Notes under the pieces: generated by a model
Database searches by the model: none
What the model was told of the DNA's origin: nothing
The model's input: only the letters and a program-made list of their open reading frames with translations
Program-made: the position numbers and the translations under genes
Part shown: one piece after another, positions 8,601-15,847 of the stretch
Layout: each line of letters begins with the position of its first letter
Numbering within the stretch: the stretch's first letter is position 1
Origin: Colwellia echini
Lineage (GTDB): Bacteria > Pseudomonadota > Gammaproteobacteria > Enterobacterales > Alteromonadaceae
Assembly: GCF_002843355.2 (NCBI RefSeq)
Contig: NZ_PJAI02000003.1
Location: 62,001 to 126,000 of the forward strand
Length of the DNA stretch: 64,000 nt
Reading direction: 5' to 3'

Positions 8601-10076
8601 TTATAAATTCTTAGCTAACGCATCGGGGTAATCTCGCTGCTTAGCAAGTAGTATTGCACGCTCGGTCACTTCAATGTCTGAACATTGCTGACTCACAGGA
8701 AAGTAATGTTCAGTTAAGTAACCCTCTATTGCTGGATCAGTAATGAGTCCACATTCAGATAAGTTAGCTAAAATAGCATCTGCCGCAGCAAGCGCTGAAG
8801 AAGCTTTAACAATTTCTGCTCGTGCATAATGTTTACCATGAAATGAAACATCAGCAGCGCGTAATTCTGGATCATCGCCAGGTATTTGCTGCGCACCAAA
8901 TAAGGGTTTTGCCGCAACAATGGCGGAACTAAATTGAGGAATAAACTGCGCCATATGCTCAATTGAACCGAGTGTTCTGTTGTGAATTAATTGCTCTGGC
9001 CACTTTTTATCAATTTTTTCAATGAAGCGTTGCGCTAATTTTGGTTGGGCACTTTGTAGTGAACTAGCGACAAGACCTTGATCAAAAAGAGTAATATCTT
9101 GTGTCATGCCGTGCAACTGAAAGTAACCATCAGGATAAGGCGTTAATTGCGCCATACCTTGCGGAGTGCCTCGCTCACCGTAAAACACAATCTCAGGCCA
9201 TAAGCCTTGGCATTGCGGCCAATGTGCTACGTAAGCGGCTTTAAACTCAACCATACGCTGACGTTTAGCGCTGACCATGTCATCAATTTCACCACTTTTG
9301 AAACCACACGCATTAATCACATAATCAAACTGTTGCTGTTGAATATTGTCGTTACCTTGCAGCTTGGTAGAAACCTGCCAGCCCAAGTTATCTTCATCAG
9401 CGGTAATAGCCGTAACTTGGCTATGTGTTTGTAAGTGACAGCTAGGTAAGCGCTCAATAGCCAAACTGGCGATAGCTGCAAACCTAAAAGCTGATAAGCC
9501 ATACTCTTGTACTAACAAAACTGGGAATTTAAGTTTATTTAAATCGGTAAAATTAGCAAAAGAAATCAGCCAATCACTAGCTTGTGTAGCCTTACTAGGA
9601 ATAGATTTATTAACTAACGCATCTACTTCTGCACGACTATAAAACCTAAAATAATCTTCTGGCTCACCTAAGACTTTATTACTGATATCAGCAGAAACTA
9701 GTTCGCTATAACGCTTACGGAGTTTTTCTAAACGCGGCAATAAATCTTCTGGCTGTCCGTGATCGGTTTTAGGCAAGGCAATAACGGTTGGTCTTACATT
9801 AACGCTTTGCGGATAGACCTTTACCGTCTCGATTGACTGTTGAAGTAAGGTTAAACACTGTTCATCTGAAATTTCACGATATAAGTTGCCGCCAGCATGT
9901 AAGTGACAAATAGGCGGACCATTAACCAAACTAGGACCTTTTTCAATCAAGGTTGTATCTAAACCTAATTCGGCAAAGCGCAACGCAATAGTAGACCCCG
10001 CAACACCACCACCAATAATGGCAATTTTAGTTTGAGTATTTCGTAAAGGTTGAACGGTTACTGAGCTTTTATTCAT
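8601..10076 (-). CDS. FAD-dependent oxidoreductase (DAO-like)
   Basis: 491 residues. An N-terminal Rossmann dinucleotide-binding motif IAIIGGGVAGSTIALRF (about 18-34) is followed by an acidic strand end TTLIEKG (about 40-46), as in FAD enzymes of the D-amino-acid oxidase/glutathione reductase superfamily. A later strand DYVINACG (about 255) is the second FAD-contact motif of the DAO group. The middle and C-terminal parts match no family I can name, so the substrate is unknown. There are no membrane segments or signal peptide. Start ATG at 10076 has weak upstream ribosome-binding sequence. It stands alone between gph (convergent) and the Cys-rich gene. Confidence 0.7.
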   Translation of the reverse strand: MNKSSVTVQPLRNTQTKIAIIGGGVAGSTIALRFAELGLDTTLIEKGPSLVNGPPICHLHAGGNLYREISDEQCLTLLQQSIETVKVYPQSVNVRPTVIALPKTDHGQPEDLLPRLEKLRKRYSELVSADISNKVLGEPEDYFRFYSRAEVDALVNKSIPSKATQASDWLISFANFTDLNKLKFPVLLVQEYGLSAFRFAAIASLAIERLPSCHLQTHSQVTAITADEDNLGWQVSTKLQGNDNIQQQQFDYVINACGFKSGEIDDMVSAKRQRMVEFKAAYVAHWPQCQGLWPEIVFYGERGTPQGMAQLTPYPDGYFQLHGMTQDITLFDQGLVASSLQSAQPKLAQRFIEKIDKKWPEQLIHNRTLGSIEHMAQFIPQFSSAIVAAKPLFGAQQIPGDDPELRAADVSFHGKHYARAEIVKASSALAAADAILANLSECGLITDPAIEGYLTEHYFPVSQQCSDIEVTERAILLAKQRDYPDALAKNL

Positions 10077-10246
10077 AGCAGTGTTGAGCGGCTTGTTTCG
10101 TGATGAATATATTCATACAGGTATTTTACGTTGATACGTGCTATTTGCGTAGAGGGATCAGTAAAAAATATGCTTTAAGTTGTTAATAAACATGTTTGAG
10201 CATAACTCTTATTCGATATTTGAGATTATTTTGATTTGTTTTCACT

Positions 10247-10486
10247 CTATTGCTGAGCTTGACTCTGCTGTTTTATATTTTTATTTTTGAAATAAGCTTG
10301 AATACAGTTATTACATACGCAACTCTTCCCTTGTAAATCTGTAGGAATGGTCGCTAATAAAGCTTGCGGTACATTAGTATTCATACACCAACAACCGGCG
10401 CTAGCATTAACATCGCAACGATTACTTTGTTGGCATAAAGGACAAATACTGTCGTCTATTTTATTAGTTGTGGATGTTTCTTTCAT
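10247..10486 (-). CDS. Small cysteine-rich CWC-type protein
   Basis: 79 residues with nine cysteines. The pattern CPLCQQSNRCDV...GCWCM...CVCNNCI fits the Cys-rich CWC family: two CxxC-like knuckles around a central Cys-Trp-Cys. Such proteins are presumed metal-binding and are found next to assorted genes in marine gammaproteobacteria; no function is established. No signal peptide. The gene lies upstream of the FAD oxidoreductase on the same strand with a 170-base gap, so co-transcription is possible but not evident. Confidence 0.65.
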   Translation of the reverse strand: MKETSTTNKIDDSICPLCQQSNRCDVNASAGCWCMNTNVPQALLATIPTDLQGKSCVCNNCIQAYFKNKNIKQQSQAQQ

Positions 10487-10526
10487 GGGAAGTTAAGTAA
10501 ATAGCTTATGTTACATCTAATGTATC

Positions 10527-10686
10527 ATACCAAATGAATTAAAGAATGAATCAAAATTCAATAAGGATAAATAGTCAAGTTTAAGGCGCGTGATTGAGTA
10601 ATAGCTGGCTATTGGGATTGAGCGCAACGCAGAAGTTGATTATTTAGACCATTTGAAGATGATTGATTTATTATTTCAATTGGTAT
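10527..10686. repeat. Palindromic intergenic repeat, copy A
   Basis: About 160 bases bounded by ATACCAAATG and AATTGGTAT, which are near-inverted ends. The core contains AATAGCTGGCTATT, a perfect hairpin, followed by the short motif AACGCAG. The same core layout (AAGGCG, ATA-x-CTGG-x-TAT, AACGCAG) occurs in copy C at 29359-29552, and a weaker form in copy D at about 50603-50728. It is non-coding. Confidence 0.7.
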
Positions 10687-10790
10687 CACTTAAATCATTG
10701 GTCATAAAGAAATCAGCGACTGTGTTGTTATTAACGTGATCTAGCCCCTAAAGAAACTGACATATAAAAGGGTAGTCTTTAAATGAAGCA

Positions 10791-10816
10791 AAAAAAACGA
10801 CCTGATGGTCGTTTTT
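10791..10816 (-). terminator. Intrinsic terminator of the PEP-CTERM gene
   Basis: Perfect ten-base stem AAAAACGACC / GGTCGTTTTT with a four-base loop. T-runs on both strands make it potentially bidirectional. It lies 28 bases after the stop of the minus-strand PEP-CTERM gene. Confidence 0.88.
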
Positions 10817-10843
10817 AGATAATTACATAATGAGTATTAAGGC

Positions 10844-11602
10844 TTATGCAGAAAAATTATCCGCCTTCTTGTTACGTCTATTTACCATAAAGCCTAAAGC
10901 TAATAACATTAATAACCAAGCTGCTGGCTCTGGTACATTAACTGAGCGAGTAACATTTGCTACACCACTGACTATGTCGTTTGCACAAGACATGCCCCAG
11001 CTAAACGCTAATTGAGATGCATTTTGAAAAGCATCAATTCCGTTAACATTGAAGCTAAAACTAATTAAGTCTGTATTACCTGTTCTTTTACCATAATTAG
11101 TAACAGACCAAGAGCCATCTTTTATATCCGTTCCGCTCGACATTACTTCGCCACTACCAACAGCGCTAGAATAATTATGATAGGTTTCTGATGTTATCGT
11201 AGAGTCGATTTTAGTTAAAGTACCATCATTATCCCAATCTTTTTCCTTCCAACTAGAGTTGTTTTTATAACTGTTACTTCTACCTTCCGATAATACAAAA
11301 GCATAATCGTAGTCTGAACTACCTGCTGTACTAATTAATAAGTCACCAAATACAATATTTTTCCCACCTGCAGAGGTTGATTTATTATAATTCACAAAAT
11401 TAGTATAAATATCAACCGTCACTAAATCGCCTACAGAGCTAACATTCATACGGTCAATACCATACTTAGACTCAGCGCCATTAACATAATCGCCCGAGTC
11501 ATCAATGGTGGTATTAACCAAAAAGTCTGCCGCGAATACATTCGCCGACGACAATAAAGTCGTAACTGCTAAAATTTTAAATATTCTTTTTATTAAAGTC
11601 AT
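10844..11602 (-). CDS. PEP-CTERM sorting-signal protein
   Basis: About 252 residues when started at the ATG at 11602, which places the signal peptide (KRIFKILAVTTLLSSANVFA) directly at the N-terminus; a TTG six codons upstream is the longer alternative. The mature part is rich in Ser, Asn, Gly and Asp, with no known catalytic motif. The C-terminus carries the full tripartite exosortase signal: VPEPAAW, a hydrophobic helix LLMLLALGFMV, and the basic cluster NRRNKK. Proteins with this tail are exported, cut by exosortase and sent to the surface or matrix. A sigma-54-like promoter lies upstream. No exosortase gene is in the window. Confidence 0.85.
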   Translation of the reverse strand: MTLIKRIFKILAVTTLLSSANVFAADFLVNTTIDDSGDYVNGAESKYGIDRMNVSSVGDLVTVDIYTNFVNYNKSTSAGGKNIVFGDLLISTAGSSDYDYAFVLSEGRSNSYKNNSSWKEKDWDNDGTLTKIDSTITSETYHNYSSAVGSGEVMSSGTDIKDGSWSVTNYGKRTGNTDLISFSFNVNGIDAFQNASQLAFSWGMSCANDIVSGVANVTRSVNVPEPAAWLLMLLALGFMVNRRNKKADNFSA

Positions 11603-11968
11603 ATAAGTAATCACTTTCAAAAGGAAAAAACTAAGAATGAGTTATTTACTCTGAACTCATCGCCGATAACAGTTAATAAGCAATTTTTATTCCAAAAAAT
11701 CAATGTCGCCATTTAACAACACCTTAGGAATTATACCTTGCTAACCTAATAGCGTAAACTTACTTATTGTAAAAAAAGCTGACATAAAATAATCAGTTAT
11801 ACCTAACTAAAATAGTAACTCATAAAAAACTAAGTCATTATAAATGCTCTATTTTTTTAATATTTAATCACTGTGTTACGTGCTATCTATCTGCTTAAAT
11901 ATTAGCTATTATCATAGCAAAGAGGCAACTGTCGCCATATTAAAACAACCCATTAAAATCGGTGCAAC
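11603..11968. other. Divergent intergenic region between the PEP-CTERM gene and prsT
   Basis: No coding sequence is seen here. The region has a sigma-54-type promoter on the minus strand (11679-11695) and a pair of related direct repeats, TGTCGCCATTTAACAAC at 11704-11720 and TGTCGCCATATTAAAACAAC at 11930-11949. Confidence 0.55.
11679..11695 (-). promoter_or_regulatory. Candidate sigma-54 (RpoN) promoter for the PEP-CTERM gene
   Basis: Minus-strand sequence TTGGAATAAAAATTGCT has GG and GC dinucleotides exactly 10 bases apart, as required at -24/-12, and a good TTGCT -12 element. It lies about 80 bases upstream of the start codon. PEP-CTERM genes are known in other bacteria to be driven by RpoN with PrsK/PrsR, which makes the match more credible. 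Confidence 0.5.
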
Positions 11969-14776
11969 ATGAAAACAACAAAAATATTACATGCAGCCTT
12001 ATTCTCATTATTTTTAATGAGCGCATCAGTTTTTGCTAATGATAATGTTGACGAAAGTTATGAAAAAGCCTTAATCGCTTTTCAAAATAACGCTTACCCT
12101 GCTGCCATCATCCATTTAAAGAATATTATTCAACAAAACCCAGCACATATGCCATCACGCGTATTAATGGCGCAAATTCTTATCAATCAAGGTAACGGTG
12201 CTGCAGCAGAAGTTGAACTTAACCGAGCAAAAGAGGGTAAGGTTGATAATGATCGGTTAATTACGCTTTATGGAAAAGCCTATATTTTACAAGGGAAATA
12301 TGACGAAGCTTTAGATATAGCTGTTTTAGGTCAACGTAACCCGCAAATAGAGAGTGAATTGTTATTAATACGTGGCCAAGCTTATATTGGTAAAAAACAA
12401 TACCAACTGGCAGATAGAGTATTTATTAGTTTATTAGGTTTACAGCCTAATAATCAATTCGCCTTACTCGGTAGAGCGCAAATAGCATTGCAGGAATCTC
12501 AAGTTGATGACGCCCTTAACTATATTGATTTATCACTCAATAACTCCCAACCTTTTATTAATGGTTGGATATTAAAGTCTAAAATATTACATCGTTTAGG
12601 TGACCGCAAAGGCGCTTTATTGGCCATAGACGAAGCCCTACTTATCGATGAAAAACATTTATCGGCACGTTTAACTAAGGCAATGTTACACTTAGAAGTG
12701 CAGGAATATCAGCAAGCTTTACCTCATGTAGATTATATTTTAAATGAGATTCCTAATGAGCCTAGAGCTGGATATTTAAAGGCGATAATTAATGCCAGTT
12801 TACCTCGTGAAGATGGTTCGTCACCAACCGACGATAAAAGTAAGTTAACTGAAGTTATTGCCACTTTAGCTGCGGTACCACCAGAGGTAATGAAAACAAC
12901 ACCTGATTATTATTTTTTAGCTGGGTTAACTAATTTTCAATTTGGTAATCTAAATGATGCTCACCGCTACCTGACTAATTATCTTAATTACGTTGAATTT
13001 GACATTGATACCGTGCGCATGATCGCCAGTATTGAGATTGAGCAAGGTCAATTAGACTCTGCTCGCTATCTACTACAAAAAACAAACCTAGCTCGACCAA
13101 ATAATCCTGATATTTTAACCTTACTCGGTGTCACTTACTTGCAACTAGGTGAAAGTGAAAAAGCACAATTTTATTTTGAAAAAGTAGTAGATAGTTACCC
13201 TAACTCAACAGTAGGTGTAAGTAATTTAGCACGCAGTAAAATGCAATCAGGTGATTATATCGCCGCCATTGAAACCTTATCGGCAATTAAAGATAACGAG
13301 GTGAATGGTGTTCAAATAAAGCTTTTATTAATTGATGCTTATCAAAATACTAAAAATTATCCATTGGCAATTAATATTACTAAGAGCTTACTTGCTGAAT
13401 TTCCTAATGATAGTTTTTTACAACAACGTATTGGTACATTATACGGATTAAACGGTCAGCTAACTGAAGCTAAATCAGCCTTTGAAAAGTCCGTAAAATT
13501 AGATCCAAACAATATTACCTCGATGGTGCATTTAGGCAGAATGGATAACATTGCTGGTAAAAGTGACAAGGCATTAGCTTATCTACAAAATAAATTAACA
13601 CTTTTTCCTAAAAACACATTATTGATGACAGAGATCGCCGATACTTATTTATTTAAAAACGATATTGATAACGCTCTCACTTGGTTGCAAAAGGCATACG
13701 CCCAAGAGCCAAATAACTTTTATGTGATCAGTAAATTAAGCCGAATTTTAGTTAACCAAGGTAAGCTTGAAGAAGCTGTTGATCTACTTGATGTTTACAT
13801 AGGCTCAAATCCTAAAGATCCTGAAGGTTTATTAACGCTTTCAGAACTATACCAACAACAAAATAAACACCAACAAGCGATATTAGTTTTGCGTGATTAT
13901 GTTGAAAAGTCTCGTAATAAAGCACAAGCGCTTATTGTATTAGCAAAAGCACAATTACTTGCAAAAGACAGTGTCGCCGCAGAGAAATCTTATACCCAAG
14001 CAATGATTGCAGATGATACCTACTTGCCCGCTTATTTAGGTTTAGTAAATCTAACCATTAAAAATAAAAATGAAGATTTTTCATTAAGTCTTATTGCATC
14101 CATTGCCGAGCTTACCCAAAGCAGTAGCTTAACTGATGTATTAACAGGTGATTTATACCTGTCACTAAACGATACTAAAAAGTCGATCGATTATTATAAG
14201 AAATCCCTACAAAACTCCGATCAAAAACAGGCCGTGCTTGGTTTATATCGCAGTTACAAACAAAGTAATAATATACGAAAAGCAATAGAGCCATTAAAGA
14301 AATGGTTAGTAAAATATCCTGATGATATGCTGGTAGGTATAGCTTTAGCTGATAGCTATAAAGGCAGTACGTTACTAAAAAAATCTAGTGAATATTATGG
14401 TCTATTACTGGAAAAATATGGGCCGTTACCTATTTTATTAAATAATGCCGCCAGTGTTGAATTTGCTTTAGGTAATAAAGTTGAAGCTAAAGCCTATGCC
14501 GAACAAGCTTATGGATATCTACCTGAAAATGTAACAATCATAGACACCCTTGCTTGGATTAAAAGCCGAATGGGTGAGCGTGATCAAGCCATTGCCTTAT
14601 TCAGGGTCGCACTTACCAAAGACTACGACAATGCAGAAATTAAATATCATATTGCGGCGACACTTTACGCATTAGACAGAAAAACGGAAGCAAAGAAATA
14701 TTTAACAGAAGCGGTTGATAGCCAACAACAATATCCTGAAAAACCAGAAGCAATTGCATTGTTAACTTCTTGGTAG
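11969..14776 (+). CDS. prsT: PEP-CTERM system TPR-repeat protein PrsT
   Basis: 935 residues. An N-terminal signal peptide (about 1-23, ending SASVFA) is followed by more than 20 tetratricopeptide units of the A-x-x-x-F-x-x-x-L-x-x-x-P-N type across nearly the whole protein. Length and architecture match the PrsT family that accompanies exosortase/PEP-CTERM and exopolysaccharide systems, where it is usually described as a lipoprotein. Here no lipobox Cys is visible at the cleavage site, so it may be a soluble periplasmic form. It is divergent from a PEP-CTERM gene and upstream of other surface genes, which supports a role in surface-protein or matrix assembly. The exact function of PrsT is not established. 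Confidence 0.82.
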   Translation: MKTTKILHAALFSLFLMSASVFANDNVDESYEKALIAFQNNAYPAAIIHLKNIIQQNPAHMPSRVLMAQILINQGNGAAAEVELNRAKEGKVDNDRLITLYGKAYILQGKYDEALDIAVLGQRNPQIESELLLIRGQAYIGKKQYQLADRVFISLLGLQPNNQFALLGRAQIALQESQVDDALNYIDLSLNNSQPFINGWILKSKILHRLGDRKGALLAIDEALLIDEKHLSARLTKAMLHLEVQEYQQALPHVDYILNEIPNEPRAGYLKAIINASLPREDGSSPTDDKSKLTEVIATLAAVPPEVMKTTPDYYFLAGLTNFQFGNLNDAHRYLTNYLNYVEFDIDTVRMIASIEIEQGQLDSARYLLQKTNLARPNNPDILTLLGVTYLQLGESEKAQFYFEKVVDSYPNSTVGVSNLARSKMQSGDYIAAIETLSAIKDNEVNGVQIKLLLIDAYQNTKNYPLAINITKSLLAEFPNDSFLQQRIGTLYGLNGQLTEAKSAFEKSVKLDPNNITSMVHLGRMDNIAGKSDKALAYLQNKLTLFPKNTLLMTEIADTYLFKNDIDNALTWLQKAYAQEPNNFYVISKLSRILVNQGKLEEAVDLLDVYIGSNPKDPEGLLTLSELYQQQNKHQQAILVLRDYVEKSRNKAQALIVLAKAQLLAKDSVAAEKSYTQAMIADDTYLPAYLGLVNLTIKNKNEDFSLSLIASIAELTQSSSLTDVLTGDLYLSLNDTKKSIDYYKKSLQNSDQKQAVLGLYRSYKQSNNIRKAIEPLKKWLVKYPDDMLVGIALADSYKGSTLLKKSSEYYGLLLEKYGPLPILLNNAASVEFALGNKVEAKAYAEQAYGYLPENVTIIDTLAWIKSRMGERDQAIALFRVALTKDYDNAEIKYHIAATLYALDRKTEAKKYLTEAVDSQQQYPEKPEAIALLTSW

Positions 14777-14914
14777 CAAGTAATAGGTAATAGTCGGCTT
14801 ACGATTCAGCCTGAAAACCAATCGTTTTTTGTAGAACAAAGTTTTACTGATTTGCTGAAATTTATACGTCAGCAATCGGTCTATTAATTATAGATACTTC
14901 AGAGGTTAAATTAA

Positions 14915-15538
14915 ATGAACACACAATTATCACTAAAAACATCGTTATATCACATACCAGTTAAAGCATTATGTAAAACAATAACAACATTCACTATGTT
15001 GCTATTGTTTATTCAAATGTTTACTTTTAGTGCTTTTGCCGAAGCCAATATTAATGTTGGACCTAAAAGTGGTATATCAGCTCCTAAAATCAGCGTACTT
15101 AACCTAAGAAATCAGCCTACTAATATTGAACAACTCAGCAGTGAAAAAGGCTTAGTTATTGTATTTTTTCGTTCTGCAGATTGGTGTCCATATTGTAAGA
15201 GACATTTATTAGAATTAAATGAACAAGCACAAAAATTTACAGATTTAGGTTACGGCTTAGCGGCTATTTCTTATGATAATACCGATATTTTACAAAAGTT
15301 TACTAAAGAGCAATCAATAAGCTATCCACTCTTATCGGATCAACAAGCACAAACAATGCAAGCCTATAATATTCTTAATAAAGATTATGCAGTTGGCGAT
15401 GATAATTACGGTATTCCCTACCCTGGCGTAGTGGTTATTGATAAAGAAGGTAAAATTGTACACAAATATTTTTATGAAGGTTATAAAGATCGTGTTAAAT
15501 TTTCAGATCTATACCTACAGTTAAGCAAAGGTAACTAA
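14915..15538 (+). CDS. Exported thioredoxin-like (AhpC/TSA) protein
   Basis: 207 residues. A long N-terminal region ends in a hydrophobic stretch (TMLLLFIQMFTFSAFA, about 27-42) that looks like a signal peptide or anchor. The rest is a redoxin fold: KGLVIVFFRSADWCPYCKRH with a CxxC pair at about 91-94, LAAISYDN, and a cis-Pro region YGIPYPGVVVIDKEGKIV. It should act in the periplasm as a thiol oxidoreductase or peroxiredoxin-like enzyme; the CPYC pair favours a disulfide exchange role. The Shine-Dalgarno AGAGG precedes the ATG. The gap from prsT is 138 bases on the same strand. Confidence 0.75.
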   Translation: MNTQLSLKTSLYHIPVKALCKTITTFTMLLLFIQMFTFSAFAEANINVGPKSGISAPKISVLNLRNQPTNIEQLSSEKGLVIVFFRSADWCPYCKRHLLELNEQAQKFTDLGYGLAAISYDNTDILQKFTKEQSISYPLLSDQQAQTMQAYNILNKDYAVGDDNYGIPYPGVVVIDKEGKIVHKYFYEGYKDRVKFSDLYLQLSKGN

Positions 15539-15847
15539 CTTAACAAGTTTATAATCTAAACCAGACTAAAGCCTAAAGTCAGGCTAATATATAAAAACAC
15601 AGTCGAATTAAAATTAGAGTTAGAATTAATTGATGAGTTTTCATAATGAGAACTCATCAATAACCTAATACCACATCGCTAAATTCTTAGCTTACGTATA
15701 AATCCAAATTAATTTTTATCCCCTTTTTTCTGTCTCAATTCATTAACAAAAATTACATATTAACGTCACTAATAGTTAATGATGTTTTCTTACTCTCTAC
15801 CTGCTGATTAATCTTTTTTTAATGTATTGAATCTAAGGAGCAAGGTA
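15539..15847. other. Gene-free gap before the nuclease gene
   Basis: This gap contains an inverted repeat at 15629-15661 with 11-base arms ATTGATGAGTT / AACTCATCAAT, which can extend inward with one G-U pair. No T-run follows. The rest is AT-rich leader with no ORF. Confidence 0.5.

Larger units (their letters stand above)
10487..10843. other. Gene-free gap holding a repeat element and a terminator
   Basis: This gap holds the palindromic repeat at 10527-10686 and the terminator at 10791-10816. I see no ORF with a ribosome-binding site. Confidence 0.7.
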
